A stretch of DNA of 12,634 nucleotides, from contig JAKBFR010000063.1 in NCBI GenBank assembly GCA_021837545.1, positions 1 to 12,634 of the forward strand, in the 5' to 3' direction. The notes under the pieces were generated by a model. The model searched no databases, was not told where the DNA came from, and saw only the letters and a list, made by a program, of their open reading frames with translations. A program made the position numbers and the translations under genes. This document shows positions 6,093 through 12,634 of this stretch, one piece after another (within the stretch, counting starts at the first letter, position 1; every line of letters starts with the position of its first letter). The DNA is from Bacillota bacterium (GTDB lineage Bacteria > Bacillota_A > Clostridia > Clostridiales > Clostridiaceae).

Positions 6093-8030
6093 ATGTGTAA
6101 AGATTGTAAAAAAACATACTATATAACTACACCGATTTATTATCCATCAACAAAGCTTCATATAGGAAATACCTATACTACTGTAGCTGCTGATGCACTA
6201 GCTAGATTTAAGAGGTTAACAGGCTATGATGTAATGTTCTTAACAGGAACAGATGAACATGGTCAAAAAATCCAAAGAATAGCTGAAGAAAAGGGAATTA
6301 CACCAAAGGAACATGTAGATGAAGTTGTTGCTGGGATTAAAGATCTTTGGAGCATGATGAATATAAGCTATGATAAATTCATCAGAACTACTGATGATTA
6401 TCATATTAAATCTGTTCAAGATATATTTAAGAGATTATATGATCAAGGAGATATATACAAGAGTTCTTATGAAGGATGGTATTGTACACCTTGTGAATCA
6501 TTTTGGACTGATACTCAATTACAAAATGGAAACTGTCCAGATTGTAGTAGACCAGTTGAAAAATCAAAAGAAGAAGCTTATTTCTTTAAGATGAGTAAAT
6601 ATGCTGACAAATTAATAAAATATATTGAAGATAATCCAGAATTCATTCAACCAGAATCAAGAAAGAATGAAATGTTAAATAACTTTTTAAGACCAGGACT
6701 ACAAGATCTTTGTGTTTCAAGAACTAGTTTTAACTGGGGAGTTCCAGTAACCTTTGATGAAAGTCATGTTGTATATGTTTGGATTGATGCATTATCAAAC
6801 TATATAACTGCTCTTGGATATGGTCAAGACAATAAAGAGTTATATGAAAAATATTGGCCAGCAGATGTACATTTGATAGGAAAAGATATCTTAAGATTCC
6901 ACACAATTTATTGGCCAATTATGTTAATGGCTTTAGATTTACCACTTCCAAAGCAAGTATTTGGTCATGGATGGTTACTTGTTGACGGTGGAAAAATGTC
7001 AAAATCTAAAGGTAATGTAGTAGACCCAGTTGTACTTGTAAATGAATTTGGAGTAGATCCTGTAAGATATTATTTATTAAAGGAAATCCCATTTGGAGCA
7101 GACGGATTATTTAATAATGAAATATTTATAAAGAAGATAAATTCTGACCTTTGTAATGATTTAGGTAATCTTTTATCAAGAACTGTGGCAATGATTGAAA
7201 AATATTTTGATGGGGAAATGCCAGCACAATCCGAAAAAGAAGCTATTGATGATGAGCTAATAAACTTAGCATTATCAGCACCGACTAAAGTTGAAGAATC
7301 AATAAATATATTAAATATACCACAAGCCTTGGAATATGTTTTTGAATTAATAGGAAGAGCTAATAAATATATAGATGAAACAACACCGTGGATATTAGCT
7401 AAAGAAGAAAGTAAAAAAGCTAGACTTGGAACAGTTCTTTATAATTTAGCTGAAAGTCTTAGATTTGCTTCAGTAATGATTTCAGCATTTTTACCAGATA
7501 CAGCTAAGAAGATTAATGAACAAATAAATACTTCGGAAATCTCATGGGATTCTCTAAAAACATTTGATGGAACAAAAGCAGGAACAAGAGTAATTAAAAC
7601 GGAAAACTTATTCCCAAGAATAGATGTTGATAAAAAGCTTGAAGAACTAGAAGCTTTAAAGGCTGCATCTATGCCAGTTAAGAGAGAAATAACGCCTATA
7701 AAGGAAGAAATCACAATTGATGATTTTGAAAAGCTTGATTTAAGAGTGGTTAAAGTATTAGCATGTGAACCAATAAAGGGAGCTAAAAAATTATTGAAAT
7801 TAAAGGTAGATTTAGGTGGAGAAGAAAGACAAGTAGTTTCTGGAATAGCAAATTACTACAAACCAGAAGATTTAATAGGGAAAAATGTAGTATTAGTTGC
7901 TAATTTAAAACCAGTAAAGCTTAGAGGGGAATTATCACAAGGAATGATTTTATGTGCTGCAACTGATGATGATGGTATATTAAAAGCAGTAGATCCAGGT
8001 GAACTTGAGACTGGAAGTATAGTAAGATAA
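6093..8030 (+). CDS. metG: Methionyl-tRNA synthetase
   Basis: The 645-residue cytosolic class I synthetase charges tRNA-Met with methionine. The Rossmann catalytic domain carries the HIGH-type motif HIGN at 23-26 and KMSKS at 301-305. The inserted connective domain has a zinc knuckle with C131, C134, C148 and C151 (CTPC...CPDC). The anticodon-binding helical domain spans about 340-510; W433 in ETTPWILAK lies within it. The C-terminus (about 542-645, DDFEKLDLRVVKV onward) is an EMAP/Trbp111-like tRNA-binding OB-fold used for dimerisation and tRNA affinity, as in Bacillus MetS. Length is normal for the bacterial form with this extension. AAGGAGG (6076-6082) is 10 nt before the ATG. The gene is controlled by the T-box upstream. 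Many Firmicutes have tatD, rnmV and ksgA directly after metG; here a terminator and the rbs operon follow instead. Confidence 0.98.
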   Translation: MCKDCKKTYYITTPIYYPSTKLHIGNTYTTVAADALARFKRLTGYDVMFLTGTDEHGQKIQRIAEEKGITPKEHVDEVVAGIKDLWSMMNISYDKFIRTTDDYHIKSVQDIFKRLYDQGDIYKSSYEGWYCTPCESFWTDTQLQNGNCPDCSRPVEKSKEEAYFFKMSKYADKLIKYIEDNPEFIQPESRKNEMLNNFLRPGLQDLCVSRTSFNWGVPVTFDESHVVYVWIDALSNYITALGYGQDNKELYEKYWPADVHLIGKDILRFHTIYWPIMLMALDLPLPKQVFGHGWLLVDGGKMSKSKGNVVDPVVLVNEFGVDPVRYYLLKEIPFGADGLFNNEIFIKKINSDLCNDLGNLLSRTVAMIEKYFDGEMPAQSEKEAIDDELINLALSAPTKVEESINILNIPQALEYVFELIGRANKYIDETTPWILAKEESKKARLGTVLYNLAESLRFASVMISAFLPDTAKKINEQINTSEISWDSLKTFDGTKAGTRVIKTENLFPRIDVDKKLEELEALKAASMPVKREITPIKEEITIDDFEKLDLRVVKVLACEPIKGAKKLLKLKVDLGGEERQVVSGIANYYKPEDLIGKNVVLVANLKPVKLRGELSQGMILCAATDDDGILKAVDPGELETGSIVR

Positions 8031-8036
8031 TCAGAT

Positions 8037-8150
8037 AAGTGAAAGTCCAAATCTATGAATTGGTTCCTTGAACTTAATTAACTCATTTATGAGTTAACAT
8101 CATATAAAAATGATTTAGTGTGAATCGCTTACTCTGTGAGTACTCATCTA
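8037..8150. repeat. Structured intergenic element, copy 2 (homologous to 851-944)
   Basis: Directly after metG, 8037-8076 aligns without gaps to 851-890 (28 of 40 bases), and 8112-8142 to 907-937 (21 of 31). Pairing partly persists: AAGT (8037-8040) with ACTT (8072-8075), and CCAA (8047-8050) with TTGG (8060-8063). Between the blocks this copy has a perfect hairpin, TTAACTCAT (8078-8086) with ATGAGTTAA (8089-8097), where copy 1 has only CCCTATGGG. Near its end ACTC/GAGT (8131-8141) can also pair. Both copies lie just 3' of a gene and upstream of a terminator. Confidence 0.5.
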
Positions 8151-8232
8151 ATGTTAGGAAGAGGAGTTTCATATGTAAATAATACGAATTAATTAAAATG
8201 TAGCGTAGCCACTTTAATATAGGCAAAAAAAT

Positions 8233-8266
8233 AGAACGTCTCACTTAGGGGAGTGAGGCGTTCTTT
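8233..8266 (+). terminator. Terminator downstream of metG
   Basis: AGAACGTCTCACT (8233-8245) pairs with AGTGAGGCGTTCT (8252-8264) over 13 bp with one G-U pair and a 6-nt loop. The T tract is short (TTCTTT), but six A precede the stem (8225-8230), so it may work better in the minus direction. It lies 203 bp after the metG stop codon. Confidence 0.75.
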
Positions 8267-8630
8267 AACCATATAAAAATATCGGTTAAAAGGGGTAAAT
8301 AATAATGCTTTAACTACTTTACAATTTAAATTTTACGGCAAAAGTATGTCAATTGGGTGTCAAAAAACATAAATTTGTAGAAATTAATTAAAGTTATAAG
8401 TTAGTTTACGAGACCGTATTAGATTTGTGTAAAAGCGAATAGACTACTGTGTTTTTTACGTGTTTTAATGATAGATTCAAAATGAAATACTACAAAAATA
8501 AAAACAGTATTTCCAGTATATTTTGATTACTTATGCAAATGCTATAAATATGGTTTTGTGTGAGTAAGTGGATAAAATTTAAAGGTATCATTTAAATTTT
8601 TATTCTCAGAAAACATTTACAAAAAAACTA
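8267..8630. other. Non-coding gap upstream of the rbs promoter
   Basis: No coding frame, RNA gene or known riboswitch is recognisable on either strand; stops are frequent in all frames. Two inverted repeats stand out. TTTAACC (8264-8270) with GGTTAAA (8284-8290) encloses a further ATAT/ATAT pairing. GAAATACT (8484-8491) with AGTATTTC (8506-8513) has a 14-nt loop. Neither has a T tract. Confidence 0.5.
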
Positions 8631-8659
8631 TTGACATTATTATGTTAACGTTTTATACT
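8631..8659 (+). promoter_or_regulatory. rbs operon promoter
   Basis: A consensus TTGACA (8631-8636) is followed after 17 nt by TATACT (8654-8659), a near-consensus sigma-A promoter. Transcription should start about 8666, inside the first operator. Confidence 0.9.
8642..8656 (+). promoter_or_regulatory. Weak cre-like site or third operator in the rbs promoter spacer
   Basis: ATGTTAACGTTTTAT matches the CcpA cre pattern WTGNAARCGNWWWCA except at three fixed positions and has a central AACGTT palindrome. TTAACG also resembles the TTAACCGG half sites downstream. It lies between the -35 and -10 boxes, where a bound repressor would block the polymerase. Confidence 0.3.
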
Positions 8660-8663
8660 TTAG

Positions 8664-8689
8664 TTAACCGGATTACTTAACCGGTTAAG
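8664..8689 (+). promoter_or_regulatory. Tandem LacI/RbsR-type operators of the rbs operon
   Basis: CTTAACCGGTTAAG (8676-8689) is a perfect 14-bp palindrome with the central CG typical of LacI-family operators. Immediately upstream TTAACCGGATTA (8664-8675) is a near copy, palindromic except around one position per half. The centres are 13 bp apart, a little over one helical turn. They cover the expected transcript start and leader, so a bound RbsR-type repressor would block initiation. No rbsR gene is visible in the window. Confidence 0.8.
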
Positions 8690-8707
8690 CAAAGAAGAGG
8701 TGAGTAT

Positions 8708-9637
8708 ATGAATAAAGTTTGTATTCTTGGAAGTATTAATATGGATATGGTTGTTTCAGTAAATAAAATGCCACTAGTTGGAGAAACAATTTTTAGTGAT
8801 AAGTTTAAATTAGCTCATGGTGGTAAAGGTGCTAATCAAGCAGTTGCATCACAAAGACTAGGATCAGAGGTATATATGATAAGCAAAGTAGGTCAAGATG
8901 CTTATGGATTGCAAATAGTAAATAGCCTTGAAAAAGAAAATATAAATATTAAAAGTATATTTAAAGATGATGTTAAACCGACAGGTACAGCAATAATAAC
9001 TGTAAATAATGAAGGTAATAATTCAATAATAGTTGTACCAGGTGCAAATATGGCTCTTAATTTAGAAGAAATATATAAATGTAAAGAAGTTATAGCTAGT
9101 AGTGACATAATAGTATCTCAATTCGAGACACCAATTGAAGTTACTATAGAGGCTTTTAAAATTGCAAAGGAAAATGGAGTTATTACAATTTTAAATCCTG
9201 CCCCAGCAAAACAAGTTCCTAACGAGTTGCTTAAATACACAGATATTATAGTACCGAATGAGACAGAAGCTACAGCACTTACAGGAGTAAATGTTCAAGA
9301 CTTAGAAAGTGCAAAAAAAGCTGCAAACATATTTCTAAATAATAAAGTTAAATATGTAATCATCACATTGGGTGATAAGGGTGCAGCTGTGATATCAAAA
9401 GAAGATGGAATATTAATCCCTGCATATAAAGTTAATGCAATAGATAGTACGGCAGCAGGAGATTCATTTATTGGAGCAATAAGTACTAAAATAACAAAAT
9501 CTAATTTAAACATTAATGCATTAGTAGAAGCAGTTAAATTTGGGAATAAAGTTTCTGCTATAGCAGTTCAAAGAGAAGGGGCACAACCTTCAATACCATT
9601 TTTAAAAGAAATTAATGAGATTTATAAGGAGGAGTAA
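8708..9637 (+). CDS. rbsK: Ribokinase
   Basis: The 309-residue PfkB-family sugar kinase phosphorylates D-ribose to ribose-5-phosphate with ATP in the cytosol, feeding the pentose phosphate and nucleotide pathways. The N-terminal PfkB signature is [11 protein letters not shown] (37-47), and SINMDMVV (9-16) forms the sugar site. The C-terminal signature [12 protein letters not shown] (246-257) contains the anion hole and the catalytic base Asp252. NPAPAK (163-168) and IVPNETEA (181-188) are typical of ribokinases, and the length equals that of known RbsK (about 300-309). The ribosome binding site GAGGTGAG lies just before the ATG. It is the first gene of the operon, as in the Bacillus order after rbsR. 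The next gene, rbsD, starts 2 nt after its stop. Confidence 0.97.
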   Translation: MNKVCILGSINMDMVVSVNKMPLVGETIFSDKFKLAHGGKGANQAVASQRLGSEVYMISKVGQDAYGLQIVNSLEKENINIKSIFKDDVKPTGTAIITVNNEGNNSIIVVPGANMALNLEEIYKCKEVIASSDIIVSQFETPIEVTIEAFKIAKENGVITILNPAPAKQVPNELLKYTDIIVPNETEATALTGVNVQDLESAKKAANIFLNNKVKYVIITLGDKGAAVISKEDGILIPAYKVNAIDSTAAGDSFIGAISTKITKSNLNINALVEAVKFGNKVSAIAVQREGAQPSIPFLKEINEIYKEE

Positions 9638-9639
9638 AA

Positions 9640-10035
9640 ATGAAGAAAATTGGAATTTTAAATGGAGAAATTTCTAGTGTAGTTTCAAAAATGGGACATA
9701 AAGATTTAATAGCTATAGGAGATTGTGGGTTACCAATACCTGATAAAACAAAAAGGATAGATATAGCGTTATCAAAAGATATACCTAGTTTTATAGATAC
9801 ATTGAAGAACGTATTATTAGAACTTCAAGTAGAAGAGGTAATCTTAGCCACAGAAACAGAAGAAAATAATCCTAAAGTTTTTTCTGAAATAAAAAGACAA
9901 TTCCAAAATGTGAAATTTACTTTTATAACTCATGAAGAATTAAAAATAATGTTAAATGAGTGTAAGGCTGTAATTAGAACAGGAGAGCAAACTCCTTATG
10001 CGAATATAATTCTTAGATCTGGAGTGATTTTTTAA
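9640..10035 (+). CDS. rbsD: D-ribose pyranase
   Basis: The 131-residue protein interconverts the beta-pyranose and beta-furanose forms of ribose so that ribokinase can act; RbsD family members are decamers. The catalytic His20 is in SKMGHKD (16-22), the substrate loop includes [10 protein letters not shown] (25-34), and the C-terminal family motif [17 protein letters not shown] is intact. The start is set by AAGGAGG (9626-9632), which lies inside the last codons of rbsK, 7 nt from the ATG. The genes are only 2 nt apart, so translation is likely coupled. Its stop codon is part of the ribosome binding site of rbsA. Confidence 0.97.
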   Translation: MKKIGILNGEISSVVSKMGHKDLIAIGDCGLPIPDKTKRIDIALSKDIPSFIDTLKNVLLELQVEEVILATETEENNPKVFSEIKRQFQNVKFTFITHEELKIMLNECKAVIRTGEQTPYANIILRSGVIF

Positions 10036-10047
10036 GGAGGCGTAATT

Positions 10048-11547
10048 ATGGAAAAAAATATCCCTTTCCTTGAAATGAAAGGCATATCAAAGACTTTTCC
10101 TGGAGTAAAGGCACTTGAAGATATAAATTTAAGCTTATATAAAGGAGAAGTACTAGCTCTTTTAGGGGAGAATGGTGCTGGAAAATCTACATTAATGAAG
10201 ATTTTAAGCGGTGTTTACCAAAAAGACGATGGTAAAGTTATTATACAAGGTACAGAGGTAGATATAAAAAATGTAAAGGAAGCTGAAAAATTAGGTATAT
10301 CAATAATACATCAAGAGTTGAGTGTTTTACCTAATTTAACAGTTGCAGAAAATTTATTTTTGGGAAATGAAAAAATAAATAAATTAACTAAAAAGCTAGA
10401 TAGAAAAGCGATGAATAGCATGTGTAAAGATTATCTAAAACAAATAGGATGTAACGTTGAGCCAGATGAGTATGTTAAAAATATAAGCATTGGAGAAATG
10501 CAAATGCTTGAAATAGTAAAAGCAATTTCTAAAAATTCCAATGTAATAGTTATGGATGAGCCAACAACAGCCTTAACAGATACAGAAACAGAGAACCTTT
10601 TTAAAGTTGTTCAAATGCTTAAAAGTAAGAATATAGCAATAATATATATATCTCATAGATTAGACGAAATTTTTACTATTTGCGATAGAATAAATGTTTT
10701 AAGAGACGGGAAATATGTAGGTGAAGTTAAAGTGAAGGATGTTACCAAAGATGATTTGATAACTATGATGGTAGGAAGAAAAATGGAAGAACAATATCCA
10801 TATAAAGAACCAACTAACGTAACACCTATATTAAAATTGAAGGATATTTGTTTAGAAGGTGTTTTAAAATCAATTAATTTGGAAGTAAGAGCAGGAGAAA
10901 TCCTTGGAATGTCAGGCCTTATGGGTGCAGGTAGATCAGAAGTTGCAAAGGTTATCTTTGGAGAATATAAAAAAACGAGTGGTTCTATTGAGATAAATGG
11001 AAAACAAGTAAATATTAATTGTCCTAAAGATGCAATAAATAACGGAATAGCATATTTATCAGAAGATAGAAAAAAAGAAGGACTTATATTACCTTTATCA
11101 GTGAAAGAAAATATGACATTGGCTTCTTTAGATAAGTTTGAAAAGAAAATGTTTCGTATAAATAAAGCTGATGAAAAAAATATAGTTGATGAACATATAA
11201 AAAAATTATCAATTAAAACACCTAGTCAAGACCAGTTAATAAAGAATTTAAGTGGTGGTAATCAACAAAAAGTTATTATAGCAAAGTGGCTTATACAGTC
11301 GCCTAAAGTTTTAATAATAGATGAGCCAACAAAAGGTATAGATGTAGGTGCAAAAAAAGAAATATATGATGTGCTAAATACGTTAAAAGCTGAAGGTAAA
11401 GCAGTTATTATGATTTCTTCAGATATGCCAGAAGTACTTGGAATATCAGATAGAGTAGTAGTAATGCATGAAGGAAGAATAACTGGAGAGTTAAGCAGGA
11501 AAGAAGCAACTCAAGAAAGTATAATGAAATTAGCAATTGGAGAATAA
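10048..11547 (+). CDS. rbsA: Ribose ABC importer, ATP-binding protein
   Basis: The 499-residue cytoplasmic protein is a fusion of two ABC ATPase domains, the standard form for CUT2 sugar importers, and drives ribose uptake through RbsC. Domain 1 (about 6-245) has Walker [10 protein letters not shown] (40-48), Q-loop Gln89 (IIHQEL), a signature ISIGEMQ (146-152) and Walker B VIVMDE (166-171) with His203 in YISHRLDE. Domain 2 (about 260-499) has a degenerate Walker A, GLMGAGRS (290-297), with Arg296 in place of Lys, signature LSGGNQQ (401-407) and Walker B VLIIDE (421-426). Its H-loop reads SSDMPEV without His. Such degeneracy of the second site is normal in RbsA and implies one working ATPase site. 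TAAGGAGG (10033-10040) overlaps the rbsD stop codon and is 7 nt from the ATG. Confidence 0.96.
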   Translation: MEKNIPFLEMKGISKTFPGVKALEDINLSLYKGEVLALLGENGAGKSTLMKILSGVYQKDDGKVIIQGTEVDIKNVKEAEKLGISIIHQELSVLPNLTVAENLFLGNEKINKLTKKLDRKAMNSMCKDYLKQIGCNVEPDEYVKNISIGEMQMLEIVKAISKNSNVIVMDEPTTALTDTETENLFKVVQMLKSKNIAIIYISHRLDEIFTICDRINVLRDGKYVGEVKVKDVTKDDLITMMVGRKMEEQYPYKEPTNVTPILKLKDICLEGVLKSINLEVRAGEILGMSGLMGAGRSEVAKVIFGEYKKTSGSIEINGKQVNINCPKDAINNGIAYLSEDRKKEGLILPLSVKENMTLASLDKFEKKMFRINKADEKNIVDEHIKKLSIKTPSQDQLIKNLSGGNQQKVIIAKWLIQSPKVLIIDEPTKGIDVGAKKEIYDVLNTLKAEGKAVIMISSDMPEVLGISDRVVVMHEGRITGELSRKEATQESIMKLAIGE

Positions 11548-11582
11548 AAAGTGGTTTAATTTTTTATAAGGGAGAGTTAAAG

Positions 11583-12512
11583 ATGAATAATATAAAAGAT
11601 AATTTATTAAAATATAAATCTATTTTAGCATTAATTATATTATGCATAATTGTTAGTGTAATTTCACCAACATTTTTACAATTATCAAATTTAAGGAATT
11701 TATTTACTCAAATTTCTGTAAATGCAGTTATATCATTAGGAATGACTTTTGTAATACTTACAGGTGGAATAGATTTGTCTGTAGGATCAATTGTTGCAAT
11801 AGCGGGTGCAGTAGCAGCTGTAACTATAAAAAATACAGGAAGTATATCACTAGGAATATTAGCAGCATTATTTACAGGGATTTTAGTAGGGTTTATTAAT
11901 GGAATAATTGTTTCAAAGGGAAAAATCCAAGCATTTATAGCTACTTTAGCTACACAAACTGTATTTAGAGGAGTTACTTATGTATTTACTGGAGGTAATC
12001 CTGTATCAGGGTTAGGTAGTGATTTTGTCAAACTAACTAATAGTAGAATATTAGGTATACCTGTTCCAGTTATTATTACCATAATTGTATTTGCAATTTG
12101 TGCGTATGTTTTGACACAAACTAGATATGGAAGATATGTATATGCAGTTGGTGGGAATGAAGATTCATCAAGACTTTCAGGTATAAATGTTAATAATATT
12201 AAAAATTGGGTATATGTTATATCTGGTGCTACAGCTGCAATTGCAGGAGTTATTGTTACAAGTAGAATAGGATCAGCAGCACCAACAGCTGGTAGTGGAT
12301 ATGAATTGGATGCAATAGCAGCAATAGTTATTGGTGGTACAAACTTAGTTGGCGGAGAAGGAACAATACTTGGAACAATAATAGGGGTTCTAATTATTGG
12401 AGTCTTAAATAATGGTTTAAATCTTATGGATGTTTCAGCCTTTTATCAAACAATAGTAAAGGGATTAGTAATACTATTAGCAGTTTTAATAGACAAGAAA
12501 AAGGCTAGCTAA
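11583..12512 (+). CDS. rbsC: Ribose ABC importer, permease
   Basis: The 309-residue inner-membrane protein has about 8-10 hydrophobic segments and belongs to the BPD_transp_2 permease family (CUT2). Family patterns are TGGIDLSVGSIVA (60-72), ATLATQTVFRG, and the cytoplasmic coupling segment YAVGGNEDSSRLSGI, which would contact RbsA. Near the C-terminus is DAIAAIVIGGTNLVGGEGT. It probably forms a homodimeric channel. AAGGGAG (11568-11574) is 8 nt before the ATG. The 35-bp gap to rbsA is larger than the gaps earlier in the operon but has no terminator. The gap to the next gene, 113 bp, contains a hairpin. The sequence fits ribose rather than xylose or galactose transport mainly because of its neighbours rbsK and rbsD. 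Confidence 0.95.
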   Translation: MNNIKDNLLKYKSILALIILCIIVSVISPTFLQLSNLRNLFTQISVNAVISLGMTFVILTGGIDLSVGSIVAIAGAVAAVTIKNTGSISLGILAALFTGILVGFINGIIVSKGKIQAFIATLATQTVFRGVTYVFTGGNPVSGLGSDFVKLTNSRILGIPVPVIITIIVFAICAYVLTQTRYGRYVYAVGGNEDSSRLSGINVNNIKNWVYVISGATAAIAGVIVTSRIGSAAPTAGSGYELDAIAAIVIGGTNLVGGEGTILGTIIGVLIIGVLNNGLNLMDVSAFYQTIVKGLVILLAVLIDKKKAS

Positions 12513-12551
12513 TACATAAAATATTTAGGGTAAAGAAAAATACGATATTAC

Positions 12552-12588
12552 TAGTTAAATCTTAAAGTATTCCTTAAAGATATAGCTA
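12552..12588 (+). other. Hairpin between rbsC and rbsB
   Basis: TAGTTAAATCTT (12552-12563) pairs with AAGATATAGCTA (12577-12588) with one G-U pair and one A-A mismatch, across a 13-nt loop. No T tract follows, so it is not a standard terminator. Hairpins before binding-protein genes often protect the downstream mRNA or attenuate read-through; the role here is inferred. Confidence 0.5.
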
Positions 12589-12625
12589 ATAAAATTTATT
12601 TAAAACATTTTTAGGAGGGAATTTT

Positions 12626-12634
12626 ATGAAAAAA
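12626..12634 (+). CDS. rbsB: Start of next operon gene, presumably ribose-binding lipoprotein (3' end outside window)
   Basis: Only ATG AAA AAA is inside the window. AGGAGGG (12613-12619) lies 6 nt upstream, so the start is well supported. M-K-K is a typical beginning of a signal peptide. Ribose operons of the order K-D-A-C continue with rbsB, the solute-binding protein, so that is the likely identity; the sequence itself cannot prove it. Confidence 0.6.

Noticed and set aside
7439..7714. Open minus-strand frames inside metG and other genes (for example 7439-7714, 4425-4721, 1218-1475)
   Set aside because: They lie opposite well-identified genes, lack ribosome binding sites and have the unusual composition expected of antisense shadows.
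8155..8182. AGGAAGAGGAG followed by ATG after metG, looking like a gene start
   Set aside because: The ATG is followed at once by TAA, and no other in-frame start gives a meaningful frame.
8291..8313. AGGGG followed by ATG at 8305 as a possible leader peptide
   Set aside because: The frame is ATG CTT TAA, too short to be a peptide of interest.
8348..8365. TGTCAA direct repeat upstream of rbs (reverse strand TTGACA twice) as a promoter
   Set aside because: Neither TTGACA has a matching -10 box at 16-18 nt on the minus strand.

Overview
The window is a stretch of ordinary Clostridium-type chromosome. It is very AT-rich, its genes have strong AAGGAGG-like ribosome binding sites, and it carries sporulation genes (spmA, spmB), a tRNA-sensing T-box leader and a CcpA-like regulator. 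The protein sequences look like Clostridium sensu stricto, perhaps near the C. beijerinckii/saccharoperbutylacetonicum group; the species is an inference, not something the sequence proves. I see no prophage, CRISPR array, insertion sequence, rRNA or tRNA.

Layout from left to right. (1) Positions 1-837: the effector-binding part of a CcpA-like LacI-family regulator whose DNA-binding head lies outside the window, followed by a structured intergenic element and a terminator. (2) 1009-2634: a broken marR-family gene of which only the last third survives, overlapping by 8 nt an intact MepA-like MATE exporter, and a strong hairpin where the exporter meets a converging gene. (3) 2637-4212: a small coiled-coil protein on the minus strand, then spmA-spmB on the plus strand, ended by a long nested hairpin. 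(4) 4267-5511: an Xaa-Pro aminopeptidase (M24B). (5) 5740-8030: a promoter, a methionine T-box riboswitch and metG. (6) 8037-8630: a long non-coding gap that holds a second, diverged copy of the element found after the ccpA-like gene, a terminator, and about 360 bp with no recognisable gene. (7) 8631-12634: a ribose operon, rbsK-rbsD-rbsA-rbsC-(rbsB), with a near-consensus sigma-A promoter and two tandem LacI-type operators; rbsB is cut off after three codons.

How the parts work together. RbsA, RbsC and (presumably) RbsB import ribose, RbsD converts the pyranose form to the furanose form, and RbsK phosphorylates it to ribose-5-phosphate. The operators imply an RbsR-type repressor, but its gene is not in the window. 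The CcpA-like protein could add carbon catabolite control through a weak cre-like site inside the rbs promoter; this is speculative. metG is induced when uncharged tRNA-Met accumulates. SpmA and SpmB belong to spore-core dehydration.

The observations most worth following are the pair of homologous structured intergenic elements (about 851-944 and 8037-8150), the truncated marR in front of the exporter, the tandem rbs operators, and the hairpin between rbsC and rbsB. I found no convincing undescribed multi-gene system.
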